The notes under the pieces: model-generated
Databases searched by the model: none
Seen by the model: only the letters and a program-made list of their open reading frames with translations
Told to the model about the DNA's origin: nothing
Shown: piece by piece, positions 8,185 through 15,861 of the stretch
How the letters are laid out: each line of letters begins with the position of its first letter
Position numbering within the stretch: the stretch's first letter is position 1
Position numbers and translations under genes: made by a program
Source of the DNA: Geobacter sp.
GTDB lineage: Bacteria; Desulfobacterota; Desulfuromonadia; Geobacterales; DSM-12255
Length of the DNA: 64,000 nucleotides
Assembly: GCA_009886125.1 (NCBI GenBank)
Contig: VFJK01000027.1
Coordinates: 1 to 64,000, forward strand
Direction of reading: 5' to 3'

Positions 8185-8970
8185 ATGCAGTATATTTATA
8201 TTACGACCCAGCTGAAAGATGAAATAGGCACTATCACTTTAAGCAATCCGAAACGGCGCAATGCCCTCTCGAAGTCTCTGGTAGACGAAGTCATCCAGGC
8301 GCTTGATGCACTCCGGAAGAGTAAGGCGCGGGTAATTATTCTGCGTGCTCTTGCCGGGTCCAAAGTCTGGTCTGCCGGACATGAAGTCACGGAACTGCCG
8401 CTGCCGAGGCGGGATCCTTTATCCTACAGCGATCCTCTCATTACTGTCCTTCGAGAGATCCAGAGTATTCCTCTGCCGGTCATCGCCATGATCGAAGGGA
8501 GTGTCTGGGGGGGAGCGTGTGACCTGGCACTTTCCTGCGACATCCTGATCGGCTCTCCATCTGCCAACTTTTGTATGACTCCGGCGAAGATCGGGGTCCC
8601 CTACAACGCATCCGGCATACTCCATTTCATAAATATTATGGGGGTCAATATTGCCAAGGAGATGTTTTTCAGCGCTCAGCCGATGAGTGCCGAAAAGGCG
8701 GAGAGACTTGGGATTCTCAACCATCTGGTCCCGCTGAAGGAACTGGAGGAGTTCACTTATGCTCTTGCCAGGCAGATCGCACTCAACAGCCCACTGAGCA
8801 TCAGCGTCATCAAGGAGCAGATACGACTTCTGGCAAGTGCCTACCCCCTGAGCCCTAACACGTTCGAGCGGGTCCAGGGGCTGAGGCGGCTGGTGTACGA
8901 CAGCGAGGATTATGCTGAGGGGATCAAGGCGTTTCTGGAGAAACGGCCTCCGGAGTTCAAGGGGGAATGA
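8185..8970 (+). CDS. scpB: Methylmalonyl-CoA decarboxylase (crotonase family)
   Basis: A 261-residue crotonase-fold protein of exactly the length of E. coli ScpB/YgfG. Residues implicated in that enzyme are present at the same positions: H66 in SAGHEV, G110 in EGSVWGGA and Y140 in VPYNASG. Other ScpB-like stretches are RDPLSY, NALSK and VYDSEDYAEG. The expected reaction is decarboxylation of methylmalonyl-CoA to propionyl-CoA. GAGGAGG precedes the ATG by four bases. No methylmalonyl-CoA mutase or propionyl-CoA transferase lies nearby, so it is not in the E. coli sbm operon setting. Its TGA abuts the complement of the NrfD stop, making the palindrome TGATCA. Confidence 0.85.
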   Translation: MQYIYITTQLKDEIGTITLSNPKRRNALSKSLVDEVIQALDALRKSKARVIILRALAGSKVWSAGHEVTELPLPRRDPLSYSDPLITVLREIQSIPLPVIAMIEGSVWGGACDLALSCDILIGSPSANFCMTPAKIGVPYNASGILHFINIMGVNIAKEMFFSAQPMSAEKAERLGILNHLVPLKELEEFTYALARQIALNSPLSISVIKEQIRLLASAYPLSPNTFERVQGLRRLVYDSEDYAEGIKAFLEKRPPEFKGE

Positions 8971-10227
8971 TCAGCTGCTGCCAAATTTTTTCAGATCGAA
9001 TACCGGCATAATCCTGCTGAACAGAAGAAACAGGACGTACGGCATACCGGCGACAAAAAGAGCACCGAAAAGTCCCTCCCGGAAGGTCTCCATACTCACC
9101 GGGATTATCGGGATGTGGTACTCCATGAACCCTGCGAAAGAGGCTGAAAACGCCTGCCCCCCGATGACAACGTTCCAGCGCATCATGAATACCCCCAGCA
9201 GTACCAGGAGCGTCCCGGCTACGGCGCGGCGGATGGTCAGCCGGGGCAGAAGGAAAAGGATGAACGGGAGCAGATTCCCGAGACCATACTGCAGGATGAA
9301 TATCTTGACGAAGTCCCGTTCGTAAATGACCCGACGGATTATCTCCCATGATTTTACTGCGGTGTAGCCCCGAAAAATCAGGTCGAGAAGCTCAAGGGTT
9401 ATGGCAAGAACGAGAAAAATAAGTAGATAGCGTGAAGTCTGCGTGACGATTGTCAGTTCGGCATCCTTCATTTCAACGACAGCAGGGGTCCCGAATTTAT
9501 TTTTGATCTTCCAGTTGTTGATGATGATGCGGAGTCTTGAAACCACGATGAATGAAAGAATACAGAGAGCAATTCCGGAGACGATCGCCGAACAGATGAA
9601 GATGACCGGCATCAGGGGGGTCATCCAGAGAGCATTGGCTTTGACCGAACCGAAGATGAAGCCGGCATAGCCGTGAAGAAAACATGCTACCGGGATACCG
9701 GCCGCAGCAAGGAATTTAACGGCTTTTTCGTCACTATGCAGTGCAGCATCACCTACATCCCATGCCCCTAATGTCAGCAGCGTATAGAGCCCGCAGGCCA
9801 GCCTGTCCGCACTCCCGGACCCCTTCTGCTTCAGAGCCAGAGCACGTGCAACGAAATGTCCCCGATAGACGAACCATAACTCAGAGGCAACGATCATGCC
9901 GTAGGTCATGAAAACAATGCCGAAGGCAGCGATTGCAGAGGTGAAATGGGACGTCATTAATACGTGGTGGTTGCGGAGCGGCTGCTGCAGATGGAGCAGC
10001 AGCGGCAACGGTGCACAGGGGAGCAGTGCCAGCGAGAACACCAGAGAGAAACGGGCGATCTCTTTCAGCTGCTTGACACCAAAGACATGGTAGAGTGAGG
10101 AGAGGACGAACGCCCCTGCTACAAGACCGGTCATGAACGGGTACATGACGATCTGTATCGACCAGTAGATATACTCGTTGGGATAGACGAAAAGCTCTTT
10201 GAGGGTCCAGATCTCACCGTGTACCAT
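8971..10227 (-). CDS. NrfD/PsrC-type membrane subunit of a quinol oxidoreductase (CbcU-like)
   Basis: A 418-residue polytopic protein with about ten hydrophobic segments, typical of the NrfD family that oxidises or reduces quinones in the membrane. Recognisable stretches are YPFMTGLVAGAFVLS near the start and ACFLHGYAGFIFG near residue 185. It begins two bases after the stop of the FeS subunit, so the three genes 11494-8971 form one operon: tetrahaem cytochrome, FeS protein, NrfD protein. This order matches the CbcS-CbcT-CbcU menaquinol oxidoreductase of Geobacter. No molybdopterin subunit is present, which favours quinol oxidation feeding periplasmic cytochromes. Confidence 0.8.
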   Translation of the reverse strand: MVHGEIWTLKELFVYPNEYIYWSIQIVMYPFMTGLVAGAFVLSSLYHVFGVKQLKEIARFSLVFSLALLPCAPLPLLLHLQQPLRNHHVLMTSHFTSAIAAFGIVFMTYGMIVASELWFVYRGHFVARALALKQKGSGSADRLACGLYTLLTLGAWDVGDAALHSDEKAVKFLAAAGIPVACFLHGYAGFIFGSVKANALWMTPLMPVIFICSAIVSGIALCILSFIVVSRLRIIINNWKIKNKFGTPAVVEMKDAELTIVTQTSRYLLIFLVLAITLELLDLIFRGYTAVKSWEIIRRVIYERDFVKIFILQYGLGNLLPFILFLLPRLTIRRAVAGTLLVLLGVFMMRWNVVIGGQAFSASFAGFMEYHIPIIPVSMETFREGLFGALFVAGMPYVLFLLFSRIMPVFDLKKFGSS

Positions 10228-10229
10228 GG

Positions 10230-11015
10230 CTATTTCACCTCCATCGTCAGTCCGAGATAGAACACCTGCGGGTTGGTGCCGTACTGTTCCTTCAGCACAT
10301 TGACCCGCTCAGTGGTGATGATTTTTGTCACCGGATCTTCCGGATCACGGAGGTTGCCGATCCGTCTGGCTCCAAAGGGGCAGGCATCCACACAGACACT
10401 GTTCATTCCTTTTGCCAGGCGGTGATAGCAGAAGGTGCACTTTTCGGCCACATGGTATAGCGGATGGAAGAAGCGGACACCGTATGGACACCCCATGATG
10501 CAGTAACCGCAACCGATGCACCATTTCCGGTCTACGAGCACGACACCATCAGCTGTCTGGTACGTTGCTCCTACCGGGCAGACCTGGACACAGGGGGGGT
10601 GGTCGCACTGGTTGCAGAGCTTGGGAACAAAGAACGCCTTGGCGATCTCCTCGTCCCTGACGTCAAGCATGCCTGCAAGGTTCTGATCTATTCTGGTAGT
10701 GGTGAACCCGTCCCGGGCGGCATTCGGGGAGTCGATCAGCGTCTCACCGTTTTTTTTGATCACATACCGTTCGACCCAGGTTCTTGAGACCTTGGCATCA
10801 TACGGGACATCGTTTTCGATCTTGCAGGCCTTTACACAGAAGCCGCAGCCGACGCATTTATGGGTATCGACAAGGAACACCCAGCGACGGTCACCTTTCG
10901 AGCTCTTTTCAGCCCGCAGCCTTTTGGGATCAAATAGTTCCAGGGCAGCCAGAGGGAGCGCCACACCGCCGGCAATGAGGAGTGCCTTTCTGCAGAACTG
11001 CCGACGGCTTATCAT
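10230..11015 (-). CDS. Periplasmic four-cluster ferredoxin subunit (CbcT/NrfC-like) with Tat signal
   Basis: The track starts 47 codons too early; GGAGG lies before the ATG at 11015, giving MISRRQFCRKALLIAGG, a twin-arginine signal. The mature part carries four cysteine clusters: CVGCGFCVKACK, CNQCDHPPCVQVCP, CIGCGYCIMGCP and CTFCYHRL followed by CVDACP. This is the standard NrfC/DmsB arrangement of four [4Fe-4S] centres, about 261 residues. Its start overlaps the stop of the cytochrome gene by four bases, and the NrfD gene follows after two bases. It should carry electrons between the membrane quinone site and the cytochrome outside the membrane. Confidence 0.85.
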   Translation of the reverse strand: MISRRQFCRKALLIAGGVALPLAALELFDPKRLRAEKSSKGDRRWVFLVDTHKCVGCGFCVKACKIENDVPYDAKVSRTWVERYVIKKNGETLIDSPNAARDGFTTTRIDQNLAGMLDVRDEEIAKAFFVPKLCNQCDHPPCVQVCPVGATYQTADGVVLVDRKWCIGCGYCIMGCPYGVRFFHPLYHVAEKCTFCYHRLAKGMNSVCVDACPFGARRIGNLRDPEDPVTKIITTERVNVLKEQYGTNPQVFYLGLTMEVK

Positions 11016-11494
11016 TGCTTCACCTCCTGCATTGGGCGCTTCGGGTTGTGGGGGTAGTGGCACATCATGCACTCTGCCTGAGGGTAGTGGCTTTCCGGAT
11101 TGACCCCTTTCATTGAGCCGCGGAGAGTGCCTTTGTACAGAAGCTTTGCATGACATCGCAGGCAGAGGGACCGGGAGCGATTGATCTCGAGGGCTTTCGG
11201 GTTTTTCGGGTGGTCGTAGTTAGGCCCGTGGCAGTTTTCGCAGCTTATATTCGCGTGAGGTGAGTCCTTTATATCCGCGTATTTGTCCCGGTGGCAGTCG
11301 ATACAGACTTTTTCGGTCCGGTATTTTACCGGTAGCGAAGCCCACTCCAGCTCATTGGATTTGCGATGCCAGCCGTACATATAGCCCCGTTCGTGAACGC
11401 CGAAATCTGCCGGGACAATAAAAAAACGGACAACTACTCCGATAAGTACGAGAGTAATGGCTATGTATAAGGGACGCCAGACATGATTCTTCAT
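11012..11494 (-). CDS. Tetrahaem c-type cytochrome, membrane-anchored (CbcS-like)
   Basis: A 160-residue protein with an N-terminal membrane anchor (about residues 8-27) and four CXXCH haem sites: CIDCH, CENCH, CLRCH and CMMCH. Several extra histidines (SPHAN, ESHYP) could serve as distal ligands. It is the first gene of the cytochrome-FeS-NrfD operon and overlaps the FeS gene by four bases. The likely role is to accept electrons from the FeS subunit and pass them to periplasmic cytochromes. The sigma/anti-sigma fusion gene ends 43 bp upstream on the same strand and may regulate or be co-transcribed with this operon. Confidence 0.82.
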   Translation of the reverse strand: MKNHVWRPLYIAITLVLIGVVVRFFIVPADFGVHERGYMYGWHRKSNELEWASLPVKYRTEKVCIDCHRDKYADIKDSPHANISCENCHGPNYDHPKNPKALEINRSRSLCLRCHAKLLYKGTLRGSMKGVNPESHYPQAECMMCHYPHNPKRPMQEVKQ

Positions 11495-11537
11495 AACTGA
11501 AACTCTCCTGTCAGTCGGCAGTGATAGATGGCTGATA

Positions 11538-13112
11538 CTACCATCTGATAACCAGATCTATCATCCGGTCGGCATCATCCGGCAGTTCCGGAAGTTCCTG
11601 AACTGTGCCGACCTTGCCCAGGCGGCCGATGAGCTCTATGAGTCTGTCGACTTCGATCCTGGTATAAAGGATGTCTTTCCCGCTACTGTATGCTCTTCCC
11701 GTGATCCTGCCTCCCAGAGAGGTCACTGAAGCTTCGATCTCCTGAATAGCGGCAATCGGGTCTGAAGTCGCCAGTACAACAGCAATCTCGCCACTGTTGC
11801 GCCTGAGTGGCGGTTTTTTCTGAGACGTTCGGGTCGATGGTGCAGAGTCACCCCACTCTGTTGGCAGTTGCGGTGCGTTTTCAGGGCGCTCCCGTTTTTG
11901 AAGCTGTTCAGGCTTCGAGGAAACTGCAGGCTGTTCAGCTTTAGGGGTTGGCACGATTGCAGCGGGTGCTGCAGCGGGCGGTTTTCCCTGAGGTGATGCT
12001 AGCGGAGAGGGGGCAGTTGTTGAGGTGACCGGTTTTTTGTTTTCACTGGAGCCTGTTCCCCTGAAAGCCCCTTTGAGAAGTGCCGTCAGGTCCATTGAGC
12101 CTGGATCGGATTTTCTGTCAGGCGTGACAGGCCCCCTGCCGACACGTGATGTTTCGATGCCCGGGTTTGAGGTCGAGGTGTTATCACTGTTTGTCAGGAT
12201 ATACGCAGAAAATCCGATAACTGCCAAAAATAACGTCCCGACAGCCACTTGAATAGTCGTGTGGGAAGGCTTCTTAATGACTGTCCGTTTTTTCGGGGTG
12301 GTTTTTATCTTCTGGATGATGGAAGAGGCAAGCCAATGAGGAGGCTCTTCGTCAGGAAGGCTTTTTAAGTGCTCGATCATCCATTCAAGGTCTGCAAGCG
12401 CTTCCCGGCAGATGCCGCAGCTTTTCAGGTGATCCCTGGTGGTCTCCTTTTCCTCATGGTCTGCAGCGTTGTCAAGATACGCTGAGAAGGTGCGCCTGAT
12501 CTCAGGATGCGGTGTGACAGGTTCCTCGGCTTTGTGACCCGGAGTGCCGGCCTGCCTGAAAGTCCCGCCCTTCAGGCAGGCGGTAAGGGCTTCCTCGGCT
12601 TCGAAGAGTCTCGATAGGATGATGTCGGGACGTAACTGAAAAATCTCTTCCATCTTCTCAAGTGAGTATCCCCGTACATAGCGAAGCAGAATGACTTCGG
12701 TCAGTTCGACAGGGAGGTCTTTCAAGCAGAGAGCAAGTTTATTCATCATCCCGGAAAGCTCTGCCGCATCTGTCACGTCGGGGCTCCCGGACACCGGGAG
12801 CAGTTCTGAGAGTGATGACTCTTCTGCTCTGAAGTTGTTAAGGTCCCGGCATTCGTTGAGAGCTATGGCGACAAGCCAGCTTGAAAAACGTGATCTGACC
12901 GTGAGAGAACGGATCTCCTGGAAGGCAGTCAAAAAGGAATTCTCAGCCGCGGCAGCAGCAGATTCGTGGTTTCCGGTAAGGATGAGCGCGAGGTTGAAGA
13001 TTCGTTTCTGGTATTTCCAGGTAAGTGTTTCAAAGGCGGACAGGTCTCCGCGATGCCATGACAATAGCAGCGGAGAGTCTTCGTCAGGGATGAATTGGCG
13101 AAATTTCCTCAT
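11538..13112 (-). CDS. ECF-like sigma factor fused to a zinc anti-sigma domain, a membrane span and a periplasmic domain
   Basis: A single 524-residue ORF combines parts that are normally separate proteins. Residues 10-95 look like sigma region 2 (LTWKYQKRIFNLALILTG) and residues 120-180 like region 4 (LPVELTEVILLRYVRGYS). A zinc anti-sigma motif follows: H228, C232 and C235 in DHLKSCGICREAL. One membrane span lies near 286-306, then a Pro/Ala/Ser-rich linker and a compact C-terminal domain from about 435 (GEIAVVLATSDPIAAI). I see no frameshift. The sigma part is divergent, so it may no longer bind core polymerase. It precedes the Cbc-like operon by 43 bp and could sense an envelope signal for it. 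Confidence 0.75.
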   Translation of the reverse strand: MRKFRQFIPDEDSPLLLSWHRGDLSAFETLTWKYQKRIFNLALILTGNHESAAAAAENSFLTAFQEIRSLTVRSRFSSWLVAIALNECRDLNNFRAEESSLSELLPVSGSPDVTDAAELSGMMNKLALCLKDLPVELTEVILLRYVRGYSLEKMEEIFQLRPDIILSRLFEAEEALTACLKGGTFRQAGTPGHKAEEPVTPHPEIRRTFSAYLDNAADHEEKETTRDHLKSCGICREALADLEWMIEHLKSLPDEEPPHWLASSIIQKIKTTPKKRTVIKKPSHTTIQVAVGTLFLAVIGFSAYILTNSDNTSTSNPGIETSRVGRGPVTPDRKSDPGSMDLTALLKGAFRGTGSSENKKPVTSTTAPSPLASPQGKPPAAAPAAIVPTPKAEQPAVSSKPEQLQKRERPENAPQLPTEWGDSAPSTRTSQKKPPLRRNSGEIAVVLATSDPIAAIQEIEASVTSLGGRITGRAYSSGKDILYTRIEVDRLIELIGRLGKVGTVQELPELPDDADRMIDLVIRW

Positions 13113-13226
13113 GATCCGTCCAAATGAAAGAGGATTCGAAAAGCTGATGAAACCGGGGAAATTATAGCAGTAAAATACAGAATTAACAGCGGATAATCAT
13201 TAGCAGCAGCGCTTTAAGGAAAGGAA

Positions 13227-13250
13227 AAAGCCCCGAGGATTCGGGGCTTT
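13227..13250. terminator. Strong GC hairpin with flanking A and T runs
   Basis: AAAGCCCCGA, loop GGAT and TCGGGGCTTT form a perfect 10-bp stem. Reverse-strand reading gives a stem followed by TTTTTCC, so it would terminate minus-strand transcripts coming from the higBA/tail-fibre fragment side. Confidence 0.75.
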
Positions 13251-13265
13251 CAGGGTGCTGCCGGA

Positions 13266-13440
13266 TTATCTGTTTTTCAATTGAGCGACATCTCTCTTCA
13301 GAACCTCTATCATCTTCTGCTGCTCCTTGATCGCCTCGATCAGGACCGGAATGATTCCAGAATAGTTGACGGCTTTGTCGCCTTTGGAGTCAGTCCTGAC
13401 TACTTCGGGCACCGCAGGATCAATCAACCAGCAACATTCA
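13266..13440 (-). pseudogene. C-terminal fragment of a tail-fibre or endosialidase-chaperone-like protein
   Basis: The reverse strand reads LIDPAVPEVVRTDSKGD, then VNYSGIIPVLIEAIKEQQK, then a short coiled coil ending LKNR before a stop. The NYSGIIPVLIEAIKEQQ pattern is characteristic of the C-terminal end of peptidase S74 (endosialidase chaperone) proteins found in phage tail fibres and large surface proteins. Only about 55 codons remain, with no start codon. The frame runs into the 3' end of the higA-like antitoxin gene. It is most likely the stump of a gene cut off by insertion of the toxin-antitoxin pair. Confidence 0.55.
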
Positions 13441-13741
13441 CTGGCACAAGATGCACCTCAAGTTTACAGCCTACCGCCTGCGCGTATTTCTTCAGAGTGG
13501 CAATTGTCGGTGAGTGACCGTTACCGGAGAGTGCCGTCTCCAGCCGGGTTATGGACGGCGCTTTTGTTCCCATCTTTGCTGCAACGTCAGCTTGTGTCAG
13601 GCCGTTCTTCTGTCGCGCAAGAAGGAGTTCGCGCAGCAGGTTGAACTCGGTATCAAGTTCATCGTATGCCGCGTTAAATTCAGGATCCTTTTTCCACTCT
13701 TCAACCATCTGTTTATGTGTTTTTACAGGATTCGTCTTCAT
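13424..13741 (-). CDS. higA: HigA/XRE-type helix-turn-helix antitoxin
   Basis: A 105-residue protein with a Cro/C1 helix-turn-helix: QNGLTQADVAAKMGTKAPSI is followed by TRLETALSG. The N-terminal extension is typical of antitoxins paired with phage Gp49-like (HigB-2) toxins. Its start overlaps the toxin stop by four bases, and the toxin comes first, as in higBA modules. It should bind the toxin and repress the shared promoter through an inverted repeat at 14074-14089. The last few codons overlap the tail-fibre-like fragment in another frame, so the native C-terminus could have been altered by the junction. Confidence 0.82.
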   Translation of the reverse strand: MKTNPVKTHKQMVEEWKKDPEFNAAYDELDTEFNLLRELLLARQKNGLTQADVAAKMGTKAPSITRLETALSGNGHSPTIATLKKYAQAVGCKLEVHLVPVNVAG

Positions 13742-14064
13742 TTCGTCATTACCTCCTTTTGCCGCTGGTGAGCGAGATCAAGTTCACGCTTCGGGGTTTC
13801 ATTCGTCTTTTTTATGAATGAATGCAGAATGATGATTTTGCGCCCAACCTTCATGCAGTAGAACACCCGTGCAATCCCTTCACGCCCTTTTGGACGAAGC
13901 TCAAACAGCCCTCCGCCCATTGCCCGTGAATGTGGCATCCGCAGATCAAGACCAAACTCTTCAAGCAGATTGGTCAGGCGTGCGTATGAAGCTCGAATGC
14001 CTGTTGGTAGCGTGTCAATCTCTAGACGAACATCTTCGCTGTAGTAAGCAATCATCCAAGCCAT
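13738..14064 (-). CDS. higB: HigB/Gp49-like (RelE superfamily) toxin
   Basis: A 108-residue protein of the RelE-like mRNA-interferase superfamily. The stretch SRAMGGGLFELRPKGREGIARVF holds the usual basic strand region and FYCMKVGRKIIILHSFIKKT the C-terminal core, as in phage-derived Gp49-like toxins. Such proteins cut ribosome-bound mRNA. It is followed by the helix-turn-helix antitoxin with a four-base overlap. No catalytic-site loss is obvious, though catalytic residues vary in this family. Confidence 0.82.
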   Translation of the reverse strand: MAWMIAYYSEDVRLEIDTLPTGIRASYARLTNLLEEFGLDLRMPHSRAMGGGLFELRPKGREGIARVFYCMKVGRKIIILHSFIKKTNETPKRELDLAHQRQKEVMTK

Positions 14065-14073
14065 GTTTAATTC

Positions 14074-14089
14074 ATAACAAATATGTTAT
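14074..14089. promoter_or_regulatory. Palindrome upstream of higBA, probable operator
   Basis: ATAACA, four bases and TGTTAT form a perfect inverted repeat ending about ten bases upstream of the toxin start. Its position and symmetry fit an autoregulatory operator for the helix-turn-helix antitoxin. Confidence 0.5.
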
Positions 14090-14109
14090 TGCTGGTCAAG
14101 AAAATCTGA

Positions 14110-14148
14110 GGCGGACGGGCAAGGCGGACGGGTCGATTAGTCGATTAG
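14110..14148. repeat. Two short direct duplications in tandem
   Basis: GGCGGACGGG occurs twice separated by CAA, and TCGATTAG is then repeated twice without a gap. These look like slippage products at the edge of the higBA module. The wider gap 14090-14486 contains no ORF or RNA gene that I can support. Confidence 0.6.
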
Positions 14149-14486
14149 TTAAATGCGAAAACGCCGTGGAAAGAAACGATGCTACAGGTTGTACAGAGCG
14201 CCGGGTGGATAAACCTGCCTGGGGTGAGGGAATGCTCCTGAAAAATCACATATTGATAGGGAAAGTTTTCAGAACTGTGCAGAGAGTTGGAAGTGCCGCA
14301 GAAGTACAGCAATGTAGTGGCAGAGAGACTCAAATATCTGGCAGATTAAGCTGGAGCAAATCATTAAAACTATTCATTAGCCAGCTTTCAGTATTTTGAG
14401 CAATGGTTGACCGATTGTCACTTGCCTCAACCCTGAAAAAAGGCTAATCTCTGCTTCAGTTGCCTATCGATCAAAGAGGTGTTTTC

Positions 14487-15095
14487 ATGAAAAAACTTGT
14501 CTATTCACTTATTGCCGGGATCTTTTTAATTTCGGCTGCGATCTCTTCTGCAGGGGAGACGGTGCTGTCTAACTACTCCACACCTTCCCTTAAAACCACC
14601 CCCGCTGCTTCTATCGACAAAAAGATAGAGACTGCTGTCACTCGAAACAGTTTTAAAGTCGGCTATGTCGATATTTTGAAGATTGCCGAACAGTCTGATG
14701 CCGGCAAAGTGGCGAAAGCTCATTTTGAGGCAAATGCAGACCGTCACAAGTCACAGATCGAGACAAAACAGAAACTGATCGAAAAACAGAAGGCCACACT
14801 GGAAGCAAAGCTTCCGACCTATTCCCCTGAACAGCGGGCAGCAAAGATAAAGGATTATGAGAAGAAGGTCGATGAACTTCGCAAGATGCTTCAGAAGGCG
14901 GATAAGGAGATGAAGCCGCTGCAGGAGGAGCTTTTTCGTGAGATTCACGCGAAGATCGAGAAGGCTTCACGGAATTTCGGCGAGGCAAACGGTTTTACGG
15001 TGATTCTTCAGAAAGGTGAGCTCCTGTATCTGGGAAGCGGAGTCGATGCACAGGATGTGACAGCAGAGATCATTGCAGAAGTGAACAAAAAATAG
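14487..15095 (+). CDS. OmpH/Skp-family periplasmic chaperone
   Basis: The ATG at 14487 is preceded by AGAGGT and begins a clear signal peptide (MKKLVYSLIAGIFLISAA), so I prefer it to the track start at 14460. The mature protein of about 180 residues carries VGYVDILKIAEQSDAGK, a long charged helical region (about residues 90-160) and a C-terminal VILQKGELLYLGSGVDAQDVT. This is the usual Skp arrangement: a small beta body with two long helices forming a trimeric jellyfish. Skp-like proteins hold unfolded outer-membrane proteins. It lies alone, not beside bamA or lpxD, so it may be a second paralogue. Confidence 0.82.
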   Translation: MKKLVYSLIAGIFLISAAISSAGETVLSNYSTPSLKTTPAASIDKKIETAVTRNSFKVGYVDILKIAEQSDAGKVAKAHFEANADRHKSQIETKQKLIEKQKATLEAKLPTYSPEQRAAKIKDYEKKVDELRKMLQKADKEMKPLQEELFREIHAKIEKASRNFGEANGFTVILQKGELLYLGSGVDAQDVTAEIIAEVNKK

Positions 15096-15101
15096 CGCCT
15101 G

Positions 15102-15785
15102 CTACTGCGTCTGCGTCAAGCTTTCGGAGATGAATTTCTCGATCTCGGTTTGATGTTCCGGCGAGAGATTTATAAACCTGATGCCGCAGTTATTCTTGCT
15201 TTCCGGACTCTTTTCAGCCCTGGCCACTTCTCCTTCAGCAGTTATGTGCGATGAACCGGGAAGATAGAACGAGCAGTTAAGACGGTCTCCGGGATTCAGG
15301 TCTCGGTCGGTTTCTATCAGCATCCCCGTGGCACTCAGATTCTGGGACGTGCAGAAAAAGGTAGAATCATCCTTCGATCCGACGACTTTTGCTCTCAGAA
15401 GAACCCTGTAGCCCTTCCTGATAGAGATCACCAGCAGCTTCTCCACCTGTTCCAGCAGAGCCTTTGCACTGCATGGTTTCTTCAGGAAGACATTTGCCCC
15501 GCACCTGGAAGCGCGCTCGGTTTCCGCTGGTCTGTCATTGCAGATAAGGATGAAAGAGACCGCTCTTGATTCAACCTCTTCCCGTATCCGAACGCAGAGT
15601 ACATCTCCCCCCATCTCAGGCATGTCAAGTTCGGAAACCACCAGATTCACATGCTCTTTGCGGTGGAGCTGCAGTGCCTCAATGGCAGTGGGGGCCAGCA
15701 GTACCTGAAAATCCTTTCTGTCGAGAAGACTCTTCCCTTCCTCGAAAAAATGGCGCGATGAATTTACGAGCAGGATTTTTTTCAT
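15102..15785 (-). CDS. Degenerate receiver domain fused to a PilZ c-di-GMP-binding domain
   Basis: I take the start at 15785 (MKKILLVNSSRHFF), since the track extension overlaps the glycogen phosphorylase gene. The receiver fold spans residues 1-120, but the acidic pair is replaced by N-S (LLVNSS) and the phosphoacceptor position holds Glu (VVSELDMPEMGG). The lysine in FLKKP is kept. The PilZ domain follows with an intact RxxxR (YRVLLRAKV) and NxSxxG (QNLSATGML). The protein therefore probably binds c-di-GMP while its receiver cannot be phosphorylated normally. It converges with the OmpH-like gene, six bases apart. Confidence 0.82.
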   Translation of the reverse strand: MKKILLVNSSRHFFEEGKSLLDRKDFQVLLAPTAIEALQLHRKEHVNLVVSELDMPEMGGDVLCVRIREEVESRAVSFILICNDRPAETERASRCGANVFLKKPCSAKALLEQVEKLLVISIRKGYRVLLRAKVVGSKDDSTFFCTSQNLSATGMLIETDRDLNPGDRLNCSFYLPGSSHITAEGEVARAEKSPESKNNCGIRFINLSPEHQTEIEKFISESLTQTQ

Positions 15786-15861
15786 GCGGTTTTTATAACT
15801 CCTGGTAGTCAATAAAGTCAAGCAGAGCTCAGATGTATCAGCGGAGCAGCCGTTTTTATCG

